This document shows positions 27,342-36,278 of a DNA stretch of 64,000 nucleotides, piece by piece (the first letter of the stretch is position 1; each line of letters opens with the position of its first letter). The notes below the pieces were generated by a model. That model was not told the origin of the DNA. It saw only the letters and a program-made list of their open reading frames with translations, and did no database searches. Source of the stretch: Saccharophagus degradans 2-40 (GTDB taxonomy: Bacteria; Pseudomonadota; Gammaproteobacteria; Pseudomonadales; Cellvibrionaceae); contig NC_007912.1 in the NCBI RefSeq assembly GCF_000013665.1, forward strand, positions 186,001 through 250,000. The letters run 5' to 3'. The position numbers and the translations under genes are program-made.

Positions 27342-29099
27342 ATGTCTAAATCCGAAACTATATACAAGCGTAAAGCTGGTTGGGTAAACCAATCAGATGC
27401 TTCGTATCAGGCCGGTTTTAATAGCAAGCTCTTTGGCTGGCTGTACACTCCCGATAGCGCAATTATCCAATCCACTGGTTTTATCTTATGTGCGCCTGTA
27501 GGCCACGAATATATCCACACCCATCGCGCCTACCGTCACTTTGCCGAAATGCTTGCTATGCATGGCTTCCCTTGTTTGCGTTTCGATTATTCTGGGGTTG
27601 GGGATTCGGCAGAGTGCGCCGATGAAGATATATTTTGCCAATGGGTAGAAGATATAAACCAGCAAGCAAACTGGTTAAAAAATACTATTGGTGTAACACA
27701 CATTGTATTTTTGGGGCTCGGCTTTGCGGCCAATATGGTGAGTATGGCAGCAGAGATACACGGCGAAAACTGCTCGATAATTTTATGGGAACCATACGAA
27801 ACTGCGCGTAGTTTTAAAAGAAGGCTTGGTGCGCTTGCTGGCGTAAGCGAGTTTAAGCAAGAAACAGAAGCTGGCTATATAGAAAGTGCCGGTTACGCCT
27901 ATTCTGAACAATCTTTAATTGGCTTAGAGAAATTTGATTTAAGCGCACGTAATCTCTCCAACATAAAAACCTGTGTAGTTGTTGAAGCGCATGATAATCG
28001 CGATAAGAATTCGCGCTGGCTTGGTAAGTTAGGGCTTGAAGATAAAGCCAAACGTATTTATCGGCCAGACTTCACCAAGATGTTAGATGAGCCGCATAAA
28101 ACCAGTATTCCATTTGATGTTTTTGGTGAACTTATTGCGCTATTTAAAGTGGAAGCGAGTGTGCAAACCGCAGCTCCTCCTTCTTTACCTAAGCTAGAAA
28201 CCACATTACATGCGACGCATTATATTGAAAATATATATAGAAGCGACGACAGGCTTTTTGGTGTGCTTACTACGCCTACCAATAGTGATACATTAAAGCC
28301 GTTAATTATTTTGACTAATGCTGGCTCGGCACATCATGTTGGCCCAAGCGAAATTTATGTTAAATTAGCACGCTACTTGGCTGAATATGGCTGGTGTACT
28401 CTGCGTTACGATTTGGGGAATTTAGGCGATAGCTGCACCGGTTGCCCAGAAAATGAGAATTTTCCTTACGCTGAATCCTCATTGAATGAATTAGAGGAAG
28501 TTATACAGCATTTTTCTGAAGATTTCCCATCATGCATTTTGGCCGGCTTGTGTAGCGGCGCCTATATTTCTTTTAGGGAAGGCTTAAAAGATAATTCGAA
28601 TGTATCACGCGTGGTGTTAGTTAACCCACTTACATTTGAGTGGGTAGATGGAATGTCATTAGACGTACCTAGCCCCAAGATGCAAAGCAAAGAAGCGAGC
28701 TATTACTCTGCTGCACTTAAAGATAAGTCGCGATGGGGTAGGCTGCTTACAGGGCAAGTTAGTTATAAAAGTATTGCGGTTTTTGCTGTTAAATATACCT
28801 ACCAGAAAATAAGCCATGTGTTACACGATTTTTGCTTGGCAATTGGGCTTGCTAAGCCAAATAAATTACAGGCAGAGCTATTGCATTACAGAAGTAATAA
28901 TATTGCACTAAGGTTTGTATTTTCTGATTCCGACCCGGGCTTTAAAATGCTAACCGATGATGCCGGTTCGATAGCAGCACAAATGATTGCTCAGAAAAAA
29001 ATAAAAATACATTTTGTAGAGAATGCAGATCACACCTTTTCTTATAAGAAGATGCAGTCAAATTTCTGTACTAAATTTTTAGCCGCATTAATAGATTGA
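27342..29099 (+). CDS. Second double-domain alpha/beta hydrolase
   Basis: 585 residues, a paralogue of the protein encoded at 23644. Domain 1: FILCAPVGHEYIHTHRAYRHF, then LRFDYSGVGDSAE; the elbow reads GLGFA (125-129), lacking a nucleophile. Domain 2: LTNAGSAHHVGPSEIYVKLARYL, elbow GLCSG (402-406) with Cys404 in the nucleophile place, and NADHTFS providing the histidine. It is the last gene of the carrier-protein operon, 19 nt after fkbH, and ends 13 nt from a convergent acyltransferase gene. It was probably formed by duplication of the other double hydrolase gene. It may release or transfer an ACP-bound acyl group. Confidence 0.75.
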   Translation: MSKSETIYKRKAGWVNQSDASYQAGFNSKLFGWLYTPDSAIIQSTGFILCAPVGHEYIHTHRAYRHFAEMLAMHGFPCLRFDYSGVGDSAECADEDIFCQWVEDINQQANWLKNTIGVTHIVFLGLGFAANMVSMAAEIHGENCSIILWEPYETARSFKRRLGALAGVSEFKQETEAGYIESAGYAYSEQSLIGLEKFDLSARNLSNIKTCVVVEAHDNRDKNSRWLGKLGLEDKAKRIYRPDFTKMLDEPHKTSIPFDVFGELIALFKVEASVQTAAPPSLPKLETTLHATHYIENIYRSDDRLFGVLTTPTNSDTLKPLIILTNAGSAHHVGPSEIYVKLARYLAEYGWCTLRYDLGNLGDSCTGCPENENFPYAESSLNELEEVIQHFSEDFPSCILAGLCSGAYISFREGLKDNSNVSRVVLVNPLTFEWVDGMSLDVPSPKMQSKEASYYSAALKDKSRWGRLLTGQVSYKSIAVFAVKYTYQKISHVLHDFCLAIGLAKPNKLQAELLHYRSNNIALRFVFSDSDPGFKMLTDDAGSIAAQMIAQKKIKIHFVENADHTFSYKKMQSNFCTKFLAALID

Positions 29100-29112
29100 T
29101 ACGGCCAAATAT

Positions 29113-30189
29113 CTAGTGGAGTTTTTGCTTGTAAGCAAGTATGGGCTTTTCTACAAAATAATAAGATAGTGCAGCAATACAAACTGAAATTCCCGTGCCC
29201 ACTATTAATATCAATAGCGGCGAAAATTCTGCCATTTCTCTTAACGCCCTGAATATTGGGTAGTGCCAAAGGTAAAGGCTGTAAGAAATACTGCCTAACC
29301 AAACCAATATTGGTAATTCTAATGCTTTTTTAATAATCGAAGGCCCTTCGTAACATGCATTTAATATGATGACACAGGTGCAAAGCTCTACTATCACTAA
29401 AATAAAGTAATAAAGTAATGGCGATTTGAAGCTAACTATTGTAGATAGGCCTAATATTATAAGTGACGCGGTAACTGCCAAGTAGCTAATTAATTTGCGG
29501 TTTGCGTGAATAAAGCCATCGAATGATGCTAAATAAACGGCAATGCCTAGGGCTGCGCCAATAAGTAAAGAGTCTATGCGCGTGTCGGTGCCATTATAAA
29601 CTCGCATCCAATCTGCGCCTTGGGTTGTTAAGTAAATGCGCCAACCCCAAGCTAATATAGCTATTCCTATCGCTATTTTAATTAACGTGGATAACTGCAC
29701 ATTCCGTTTGGTAAGAAAATACAGTACGGGGGGCCATAGCAAATAAAACTGTTCTTCGATAGAAAGCGACCACGTGTTACCAAGCCATTCAGGGCGCCAT
29801 ATGCCAAATGCACGCGGCCAATTGGCGACATTGGCGAGCACAATAACAGAGTCAATTGCACTGCGAATTATTGCACCGCGATCAAAGGCGATTAAACTAA
29901 AGATAGTGAAACCAGTAATAACTAATAGTAATGCGGGCAGTAGCCGTAAACACCGTCTTAAATAAAAATTCTTGAGGTTTATACGCTTCTTGCCGAGGCA
30001 CTCTTTAATTAATAGGTTGGTAATTAAAAATCCACTAAGCGTGAAAAAAACATCTACCCCTAGGTATCCGCCTATAAGCCAATCGTGGGGTGCGGCGTGA
30101 AATATAATTACCAGTAAAATGGCATAGCCGCGCAAACCGTTTAGCGCTGGGCTATAGGTTAGGTCGAACTTCGACTGTAATAATGTCAT
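29113..30189 (-). CDS. Acyltransferase family 3 membrane protein (OafA/YrhL type)
   Basis: 358 residues with about ten membrane helices. The start ALNGLRGYAILLVIIFHA (the R...H catalytic motif), GGYLGVDVFFTLSGFLITNLL, the NTWSLSIEEQFYLLWP motif and the late YLWHYPIF motif are all diagnostic of acyltransferase 3. These proteins carry acyl groups across the inner membrane onto sugars. It is convergent with the carrier-protein operon, and is a candidate for attaching a product of that operon to the polysaccharide. Confidence 0.9.
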   Translation of the reverse strand: MTLLQSKFDLTYSPALNGLRGYAILLVIIFHAAPHDWLIGGYLGVDVFFTLSGFLITNLLIKECLGKKRINLKNFYLRRCLRLLPALLLVITGFTIFSLIAFDRGAIIRSAIDSVIVLANVANWPRAFGIWRPEWLGNTWSLSIEEQFYLLWPPVLYFLTKRNVQLSTLIKIAIGIAILAWGWRIYLTTQGADWMRVYNGTDTRIDSLLIGAALGIAVYLASFDGFIHANRKLISYLAVTASLIILGLSTIVSFKSPLLYYFILVIVELCTCVIILNACYEGPSIIKKALELPILVWLGSISYSLYLWHYPIFRALREMAEFSPLLILIVGTGISVCIAALSYYFVEKPILAYKQKLH

Positions 30190-30243
30190 CTAATAAAAAT
30201 CTTATGGGTAAATGGGCGGCTCGTCGCTTTTGGTGTAAGTTTT

Positions 30244-31053
30244 CTAATTCCTTAAGGGGAATATTAACCGGTATAATTTTTTGGGCATAAGCGACTTGGC
30301 AAGCTTTACAATGGGCTTGGGTATTTTATCGGCAATTATATCCGCGTAAATTCCCAGCTTACCTTTTAGCGAATTGTTATTTAAATTTTTATCGAAGTTC
30401 AAATCGGCTGCGGTAAGTTGCAAGCCAAATGTAGCGTTGATTTGCTCCGCAATAGAATCGGGCGTGGTGGTAAAATCACTATAGTTAACAGTTAAGCAGT
30501 TAATGCCTTTACTTTTAATTGTATTCTCAGCGAACTGAATGTGATCGGCAATTCTTTGATAGGTATCTTCTTTATCTGCTTTAGACAGGGTGCGCCACTT
30601 AACCCTAAGAAAGCTGTTATATATTTCTTTGGGGTCGCGTTTAATAAGCAATACTGCTGTGGTTTCGGGGTTGATGAGTTGCCACCAGTAGCCCACCGTG
30701 TAGCACAGTCTGGGGTCTTTCCATACCCAAGGTGATTTTTGGTTGTAGCTGCTTACAAACTCAGCGTGTGAATCTAGCGGTGCGAGTGTGTTAATTCTAT
30801 CGGCTGATTCTTTAGAAATGGGCTCAAAATTCCATGTGTTGTCGCCATCGAAACCACATTGCTTAAAAACTTCGACGTTCTTGCGAATTAATGTTTCAGC
30901 CTCCCAATACCCGTTCGGGTTGTATTCGTCCGGTGCGCGCAGCTCTTTTTCGCTTTCCTCGGCAACTAAATAGCCTTGGTTCGCAAATATGGCCGCAGAC
31001 ATGCTTGTTCCTGAGCGCGGCATTCCTACAACAATGGCATTTTTTGGGGGCAT
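30244..31053 (-). CDS. Sulfotransferase-like protein
   Basis: 269 residues. AIVVGMPRSGTSMSAAIF at the N-terminus is the 5'-phosphosulfate-binding P-loop-like motif of PAPS-dependent sulfotransferases. SPWVWKDPRLCYTVGYW and VLLIKRDPKEIYNSF are the 3'-phosphate-binding region. There is no signal peptide. It may sulfate a sugar of the exopolysaccharide, which would suit a marine bacterium. The acceptor is unknown. A separate short upstream region suggests its own promoter. Confidence 0.78.
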   Translation of the reverse strand: MPPKNAIVVGMPRSGTSMSAAIFANQGYLVAEESEKELRAPDEYNPNGYWEAETLIRKNVEVFKQCGFDGDNTWNFEPISKESADRINTLAPLDSHAEFVSSYNQKSPWVWKDPRLCYTVGYWWQLINPETTAVLLIKRDPKEIYNSFLRVKWRTLSKADKEDTYQRIADHIQFAENTIKSKGINCLTVNYSDFTTTPDSIAEQINATFGLQLTAADLNFDKNLNNNSLKGKLGIYADIIADKIPKPIVKLAKSLMPKKLYRLIFPLRN

Positions 31054-31186
31054 GGGTGAAATACCTAAATTATCGAAGTTGAGTAGTAGAGCAAGAACCT
31101 TGTTTAACCGTAAGCGTTTAAGGATGCATTGTTCTGGGTGGTAAGATTAACATATATTGCCTATTAGAGTGTTTAACTGAGGTGGC

Positions 31187-31969
31187 TTAAGTTTTTGTGC
31201 ATAAATAATATAACCATGAATCGGTAGAAGCCTCGGCACTTTCGCGAGAGGTAAATGGTTTACCTGTAGTTAATGAGTAAATATTTTTGACACTAAACAT
31301 GCCGTCAAATTGACGTATTTGTTCCTGCACGGACACATAGTAAGTTTGTAGCCCAAAATTAAACGCCCCGTCGTTAAGCATTATTTTTGCTGATTTACTA
31401 GCTTGCTGAAGTGTTGTGCGTTTGTTGTGTATAAAGTTTAATTTGAACCATTGCGCCAACCCTCGCGCTGTATTAATAGGGTTGCGTGATAGGTGTGTAC
31501 GCAACGATAGCAGAGATGAAATGCAGTTTGTGTTGTGGCTCGAAAAAACAAAATAACCGCCCGGACGCAATACACGGTAGATGCTCGCTAAGGCGCGTAA
31601 GCGGTCTTGATGGTTTACATAGTCTATGCCGTTAAAACTAAATAGCACTAAGTCGAATGAATTATCTTCTAGGTTTTCTAGTGTTCTTGCATCCGCAATA
31701 CTAAACGTTAAATTGCACGGCCAATTTTTGAAGCGTTGCTCGCAGGCCAAAATCATATTTTGATTTATATCTACGCCCGTATAAGCCTTACAGCGCCCTG
31801 CAAGGTGTAATGTTGTTCTTCCGCCTCCCACGCCTATATCTAATACTTTAAGTTGGGCGAGCTCTGCAATTAACTCACTTAATATAGACTCTTCCGGTGC
31901 TTGCAAGTGTGTTTCTTGAGCATAACCCTTAACTATCTCTGGGGTGTTATAAAAGCTATGATTTTCCAC
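31187..31969 (-). CDS. Class I SAM-dependent methyltransferase
   Basis: 260 residues. VLDIGVGGGRTTLHLAG is motif I, YTGVDINQNMI motif II, FDLVLFSFNGIDYV motif IV and VLRPGGYFVFSSHN the following strand. GTG at 31969 is the start, with GGAG eight bases upstream. The C-terminal part (TYYVSVQEQIRQFDGMF) is seen in methyltransferases of polysaccharide and methylated-sugar pathways. It lies 49 nt after the lipoprotein-methyltransferase gene on the opposite side of the sulfotransferase. Confidence 0.8.
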   Translation of the reverse strand: MENHSFYNTPEIVKGYAQETHLQAPEESILSELIAELAQLKVLDIGVGGGRTTLHLAGRCKAYTGVDINQNMILACEQRFKNWPCNLTFSIADARTLENLEDNSFDLVLFSFNGIDYVNHQDRLRALASIYRVLRPGGYFVFSSHNTNCISSLLSLRTHLSRNPINTARGLAQWFKLNFIHNKRTTLQQASKSAKIMLNDGAFNFGLQTYYVSVQEQIRQFDGMFSVKNIYSLTTGKPFTSRESAEASTDSWLYYLCTKT

Positions 31970-32018
31970 TTACGCTCCAGAGAGTTAGTGTTGATATGTT
32001 AGGTTTGCAGTTTCCGTC

Positions 32019-32801
32019 TTAATTGTTAAGGGGTTTTTCGTAAAGGTGAATAAAACGGTCTGTTAGATGCATGATGCCTTTTTTCCAGATGTCTTTGGTA
32101 AAGTCATCGTTGGGATTGCGCAGTACGTCTAATTCTTTTACAAGTACAAAGCCACGTTTTTCAAAATCCTGTTTGGCAAAGGCTTCGTCAATTCGGTGTA
32201 GGGTAGAGGCGTGCTCGTTACCAGTACCGTTTGCCGCAGCATGGTCTATAACTAACACTTTTCCACCTGGTTTTAAGCTTGCGTGGATTTGTTCAAAGAA
32301 GGCGTCTGGGTCTGCTTCAAAGTCTGGGTTGTTGGGGCGGGGTACATAAATATCGTGGTAGCCCAGTACGATAAAAATTACATCTGCATTTTCTGGCATG
32401 CCTAAAGCGTTCCAAGGGCCATCGATGCGGGTGACGTTTTTAAGTCGGTTGTTGGCGAGGCGTTCTGCTATTTGGTCTTTGGTAAAGTTTACAAATAGAG
32501 GGCTGTTAACCAGGTACACGTGGCCGTCTGCACCCACTACATGACTAAGAAGTTCTGTGTAGTAGCCTCCGCCGCCAAGTAAATCTATCACTTTGTCCCC
32601 AGGCTTTACGCCAGAGAACGCTAAAACCTCAACGGGCTTGCGCCGCTCGTCACGGGCCTTATCTGCGGCTGGGCGAAGCTCATTGTAATATACGGCCTTC
32701 TGATAAATATTCGCTTCAGCTTCTGGGGTATCTGGTTTGTCGCTACAACCGGTTAGAAAGCTGGCTATAAATAAAATGGAAGCTTTTAATTTAGTTCGCA
32801 T
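32019..32801 (-). CDS. Predicted lipoprotein with a SAM-methyltransferase fold
   Basis: 260 residues. The N-terminus MRTKLKASILFIASFLTGC is a lipoprotein signal with the LTGC lipobox. The rest is a Rossmann methyltransferase of COG4798 type: PGDKVIDLLGGGGYYTELLS, NADVIFIVLGYHDIY, and LKPGGKVLVIDHAA. Exported members of this family are widespread, but no methylation substrate is established and SAM is not expected in the periplasm. It may bind another ligand or have lost catalysis. Confidence 0.78.
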   Translation of the reverse strand: MRTKLKASILFIASFLTGCSDKPDTPEAEANIYQKAVYYNELRPAADKARDERRKPVEVLAFSGVKPGDKVIDLLGGGGYYTELLSHVVGADGHVYLVNSPLFVNFTKDQIAERLANNRLKNVTRIDGPWNALGMPENADVIFIVLGYHDIYVPRPNNPDFEADPDAFFEQIHASLKPGGKVLVIDHAAANGTGNEHASTLHRIDEAFAKQDFEKRGFVLVKELDVLRNPNDDFTKDIWKKGIMHLTDRFIHLYEKPLNN

Positions 32802-32882
32802 AAAATTTCTCCATAAATAATTTGCCGTATATTCTGAAACTTGCGCGCTCGAACGGCATTGCTAATTCGAGCGCGTGTTTAG

Positions 32883-35525
32883 CTATTGATTAAAATGCAG
32901 CTTGGCGGTGTTGTAATGTGTGGTTATTTCTTGGTTGTCGGGCGCCAGCTCGGCTGCTTTTTTAAGAAGCTCTACTGCTTCGGCTTGGTTTAAATTGTAT
33001 TTAATCCAGCCTGCGGTATCGAGTACAGCCGCGCTGTTAGGTGCCAGCGCAACGGCTTTGGTGGCCAGTTCATCTGCACGCTTTAGTTTATCGCTTTCGA
33101 AGTAAAACCACGCGGCATTGTTTAGAGCGCCCACATTACTGGGGTTTATTTCAATAATTTTTTCGTAGTGTTTCAGTGCTAATACAATATCACCACTTTG
33201 TTGCGCTTTATTGGCACGATAAAAATGCGGCTGAACCTGATTCGGGAAGGCGACCTCCCAAGATTGTAAAAAGTCTTCATCGAGGTCGGTGTTAGAAGCG
33301 AGTGCCGCTTTTTGAATAGCCAGTGCAATATCTTGGTTTGGCTCTCGTTTCCACTCACTTTTCAGTGAGCTTATTGCTTGGGCGTAATCGTTTTGTTTGA
33401 TTAAGATATCTGCGCTAATCAAAGTGGAATATACATTTTCGTTCAGTTGGCGAAGTTTACTTGCTAAGGCTGCGGCTTCGGCAAGTTTGTCGTATTGAAG
33501 GTAGTAGGCCGCTGCTAGGCTTAGTAACTTGGTGTTGTTTGGATACTGAGCTTGAGCCTGTTCCAAATAAGCAACAGCCGCTTTTTGATCGTTGGCGTTT
33601 GCGGCATCGCGTACATGCAGCTTAATTAAATTAATATAAATTTCTTCTGCTACGGCACTCGCCTGCGAGCGCTGCTCTTTTAGCTCGGCAAGGTTAATAG
33701 TTTCGAATTTATTCTGCGCCTCAGCTGTTTTGTTTTGCTGGATTAAGTAATCGGTAGCAATTAATGCAGCGTTAGTTTTATCGCCGTTTTTACCAGTTAA
33801 TGCCTCAAAGCGGGTAACCACATCGTTAGGTGATTCTGTGGCAGCTAAGCTTTTAAGTAGGCCACCATAAGGGGCTAGCTGTATTGGATTACTTGCTATT
33901 GCATTGGTAAACCCTTGCGTTGCTAGCTTCCAGTTCTGTTGATTCGCTGCAATAAGTGCTTGATATAAATTGGCGGTGTACGATTTGCTATCAATGCTTA
34001 GCGCTTTTTTAAACGATTCATTAGCAAGATCAATATTTTTATCTATTGATGCCACCAGCCCCTGAATAATCCAGTTGTGAGCATCTTTTTCATCTTTCTT
34101 TAATTGCGCTTGAGCGAATGCTTTGGCGTTATCTATTAGGCCATTAGCTAAGTAGCGCTTGGCGATGTGGTAGCGCAATGCAATGTTATCTGGCGCAATA
34201 GCTTGTGCCTTTTCGAGCTCGGCTGTGGCTTTGGCTATTTCTTTACCATTAAAGTAACCGTCAGCTAAAGTGGTGTGCATTCTATAATCTGGCTCACCTT
34301 GGCTCGCGGCCTGTTGCAGTGCTTCTATCCCTTTTTGGTACAGGTCTTGGGTGCGTGTGGCAGCTAAGCCATACAGTACAAGTAAGCGTTTGTTGTCTGG
34401 GTTGGCCTCTAAAGCTGTTTCAAGCATTTGCAGGGCTGAGTCAATTTGGTTTTGCTGAAGCTGAGCAAGTGCCGCCGCACCTGTAAATATCGGGGCAGCC
34501 GTTTCGGGGTCGATATTGTCAGCAAAGTATTCACTAGCTTTTTCAGAGTCACCTTTTTGCAGGTTTATTATGCCAAGTAACGCGGCTGATCTGCCTTGGT
34601 TGGGGTTATCCTGCTGTATCTGCATTAGAATTTTTTCTGCGGCCTCTAAGTCGCCCGATTGCAGGTTGGCAATAGCATTTGCCATTCTGTCTTGGGTTTC
34701 TTGCCAGTTGGGGTTCGCATTGGCTAGCGCGTTGCTGTAGGGGGCAGCGTCCGCGTACCGACCTTGATTGGTTAGGGTTTCAATAAGCAGCAATAAGGTA
34801 GAAGCACGGGCGGGTGTCATTATGTCTGAATCGGGTACGAAGCGAAGCGATTGCATAAGTAATTGTTCGGCTTCGTTATAGTCTTTACGTGCTGTAGCGG
34901 TTCTGGCTAGCACTACAAGCGCTTTGGGGGATTCACTGTGATGCTTTTTAAGCTCGATAATCGCCTGCTGTGCAGCAACAGGGTTTTGCTGAATGGATGC
35001 AATTTGCAAGGTAAGTAATAGCGCATTTAAATGCGTTGGGTCGGTGCTTAATACGGTACTTAGTAGCTCATTGGCTTGTTTGTAATTGTTTTGCCCGGCG
35101 AGGGCTTCGGCCAGTAAAACTTTTCCTTCGTTGTTAGGAAGTTCTTCGGAATTGAAGTTTTTCAGTGTTTTTTCAGCTGAAATATACTTGCCTAAATCAA
35201 GATAGGCACGTACGAGTAGTGCAGAAAGCTCAAAGCTTCTTGCACCGTAGCTTTCTATAAATTCTGCAGCCGTTTTGGGTTGCCCTATATCTAAGAAAAT
35301 TTGCGCGTAGAGTTCCGCAGCGTCATCACTTGGCGACACTTTAAGGGCGTTGCGCGTTTCTAGTAGGGCGGCGCGATATTGGTGTTGGTTGTGGTAGCTT
35401 TGAGCGGAGATTAGGTGGCGAGCATTCGACTGGCTATTCGTTTCGTTAGTGTCGCAGCCACTCATGCCCAATGTGATCGTTATTATCAGGGGTAAGGATG
35501 TTAAAAAACGTGAAAGCTGTTTCAT
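32883..35525 (-). CDS. prsT: TPR-repeat lipoprotein, PrsT-like (PEP-CTERM/exopolysaccharide system)
   Basis: 880 residues. Signal peptide and lipobox GMSGC at residues 20-24, then tetratricopeptide repeats along the whole length (YRAALLETRNALKVSPSD, ALQMLETALEANPDNKRLLVLYGLAATR, ALKHYEKIIEINPSNVGALNNAAWFYF). This length and repeat layout match the PrsT TPR lipoprotein of exosortase-A/PEP-CTERM exopolysaccharide loci, thought to be an outer-membrane scaffold for polymer export. No exosortase (EpsH) gene is in the window. The gene symbol is by family similarity only. Confidence 0.8.
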   Translation of the reverse strand: MKQLSRFLTSLPLIITITLGMSGCDTNETNSQSNARHLISAQSYHNQHQYRAALLETRNALKVSPSDDAAELYAQIFLDIGQPKTAAEFIESYGARSFELSALLVRAYLDLGKYISAEKTLKNFNSEELPNNEGKVLLAEALAGQNNYKQANELLSTVLSTDPTHLNALLLTLQIASIQQNPVAAQQAIIELKKHHSESPKALVVLARTATARKDYNEAEQLLMQSLRFVPDSDIMTPARASTLLLLIETLTNQGRYADAAPYSNALANANPNWQETQDRMANAIANLQSGDLEAAEKILMQIQQDNPNQGRSAALLGIINLQKGDSEKASEYFADNIDPETAAPIFTGAAALAQLQQNQIDSALQMLETALEANPDNKRLLVLYGLAATRTQDLYQKGIEALQQAASQGEPDYRMHTTLADGYFNGKEIAKATAELEKAQAIAPDNIALRYHIAKRYLANGLIDNAKAFAQAQLKKDEKDAHNWIIQGLVASIDKNIDLANESFKKALSIDSKSYTANLYQALIAANQQNWKLATQGFTNAIASNPIQLAPYGGLLKSLAATESPNDVVTRFEALTGKNGDKTNAALIATDYLIQQNKTAEAQNKFETINLAELKEQRSQASAVAEEIYINLIKLHVRDAANANDQKAAVAYLEQAQAQYPNNTKLLSLAAAYYLQYDKLAEAAALASKLRQLNENVYSTLISADILIKQNDYAQAISSLKSEWKREPNQDIALAIQKAALASNTDLDEDFLQSWEVAFPNQVQPHFYRANKAQQSGDIVLALKHYEKIIEINPSNVGALNNAAWFYFESDKLKRADELATKAVALAPNSAAVLDTAGWIKYNLNQAEAVELLKKAAELAPDNQEITTHYNTAKLHFNQ

Positions 35526-36278
35526 GCTCGAGTGTCCTCAAGGTGACCTACTGCATAGTAGGCTCTGAATATGTTAGTTATCTTAAGCGCCTTAGCGACT
35601 AGCGCGCTTAGGGTTTTGATCAGTCGCGATGCCGGCTTTATTCACAGATGATTTTGGCCTAGTTAAGCATGCGTACTCTGTTCATTAAGCATTCACCCAA
35701 AGTTGTACGAAAAGTGTCCTGTTGGCGGCTTATAAAGAGGGAGGGAAATAGCAGAAGAATCCCTCTTCTTAAATGCGTGATGCTCTGATTAGATCAGTAG
35801 AAAATGCAAGTTGTGAGTATCTCATGAGCCGTAGAATAGTAAAAGGGGCTGTCGATATTGACGCCAGTGAGGGCGTATAAGGATCGTTTACTCTATTGGC
35901 TCCCCGTGATGTAATTTTTGTTCATGGCGTAGCCGGCGTAACTGGCCAGGGCCTTGGACCCAAAGCAGCTTAGAGTGGCCGTCATTCCGCCTGACAGGCA
36001 CTAGCAGAGAGTTTAAGCGAGAGATGTATTTTGGGTGTTTTTTATTCGCGCTATTTAGACGGTGTTGAACGCTTACCCGTCTTTAACATATTGGTCTTGA
36101 AGCCAGAGGAGCCGCTATCTATTTGCATAGTTGCATGGTGGTGTCCTCGGTTACCTCTTTAATCAAGAGCGTCGCGCTATTTAGCTAATCTATTGCTGTG
36201 AATCTATTCAACATCGTTTTAATATAATGCAAAAATTACCAAGAGGTTGAAGAGGGCTGGTTAGAGTGACATCCCCGC
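35526..36278. other. 753-bp intergenic region with no convincing gene
   Basis: Lies between the PrsT-like gene start and the 3' end of the first AraC gene. The only peptide that looks protein-like is a 30-residue minus-strand frame at 35893-35985 (MTATLSCFGSKALASYAGYA...), with an upstream stop and no clear ribosome site; I do not call it a gene. A loose inverted repeat (TAAGCGC with GCGCTTA, 35584-35610) is present. No RNA gene recognised. Confidence 0.5.

Noticed and set aside
35893-35985. A 30-residue minus-strand peptide, with an LSGG in the codons just before its ATG, recalling a bacteriocin leader
   Set aside because: An upstream stop leaves almost no leader, no transporter or peptidase gene is near, and no ribosome site is seen.
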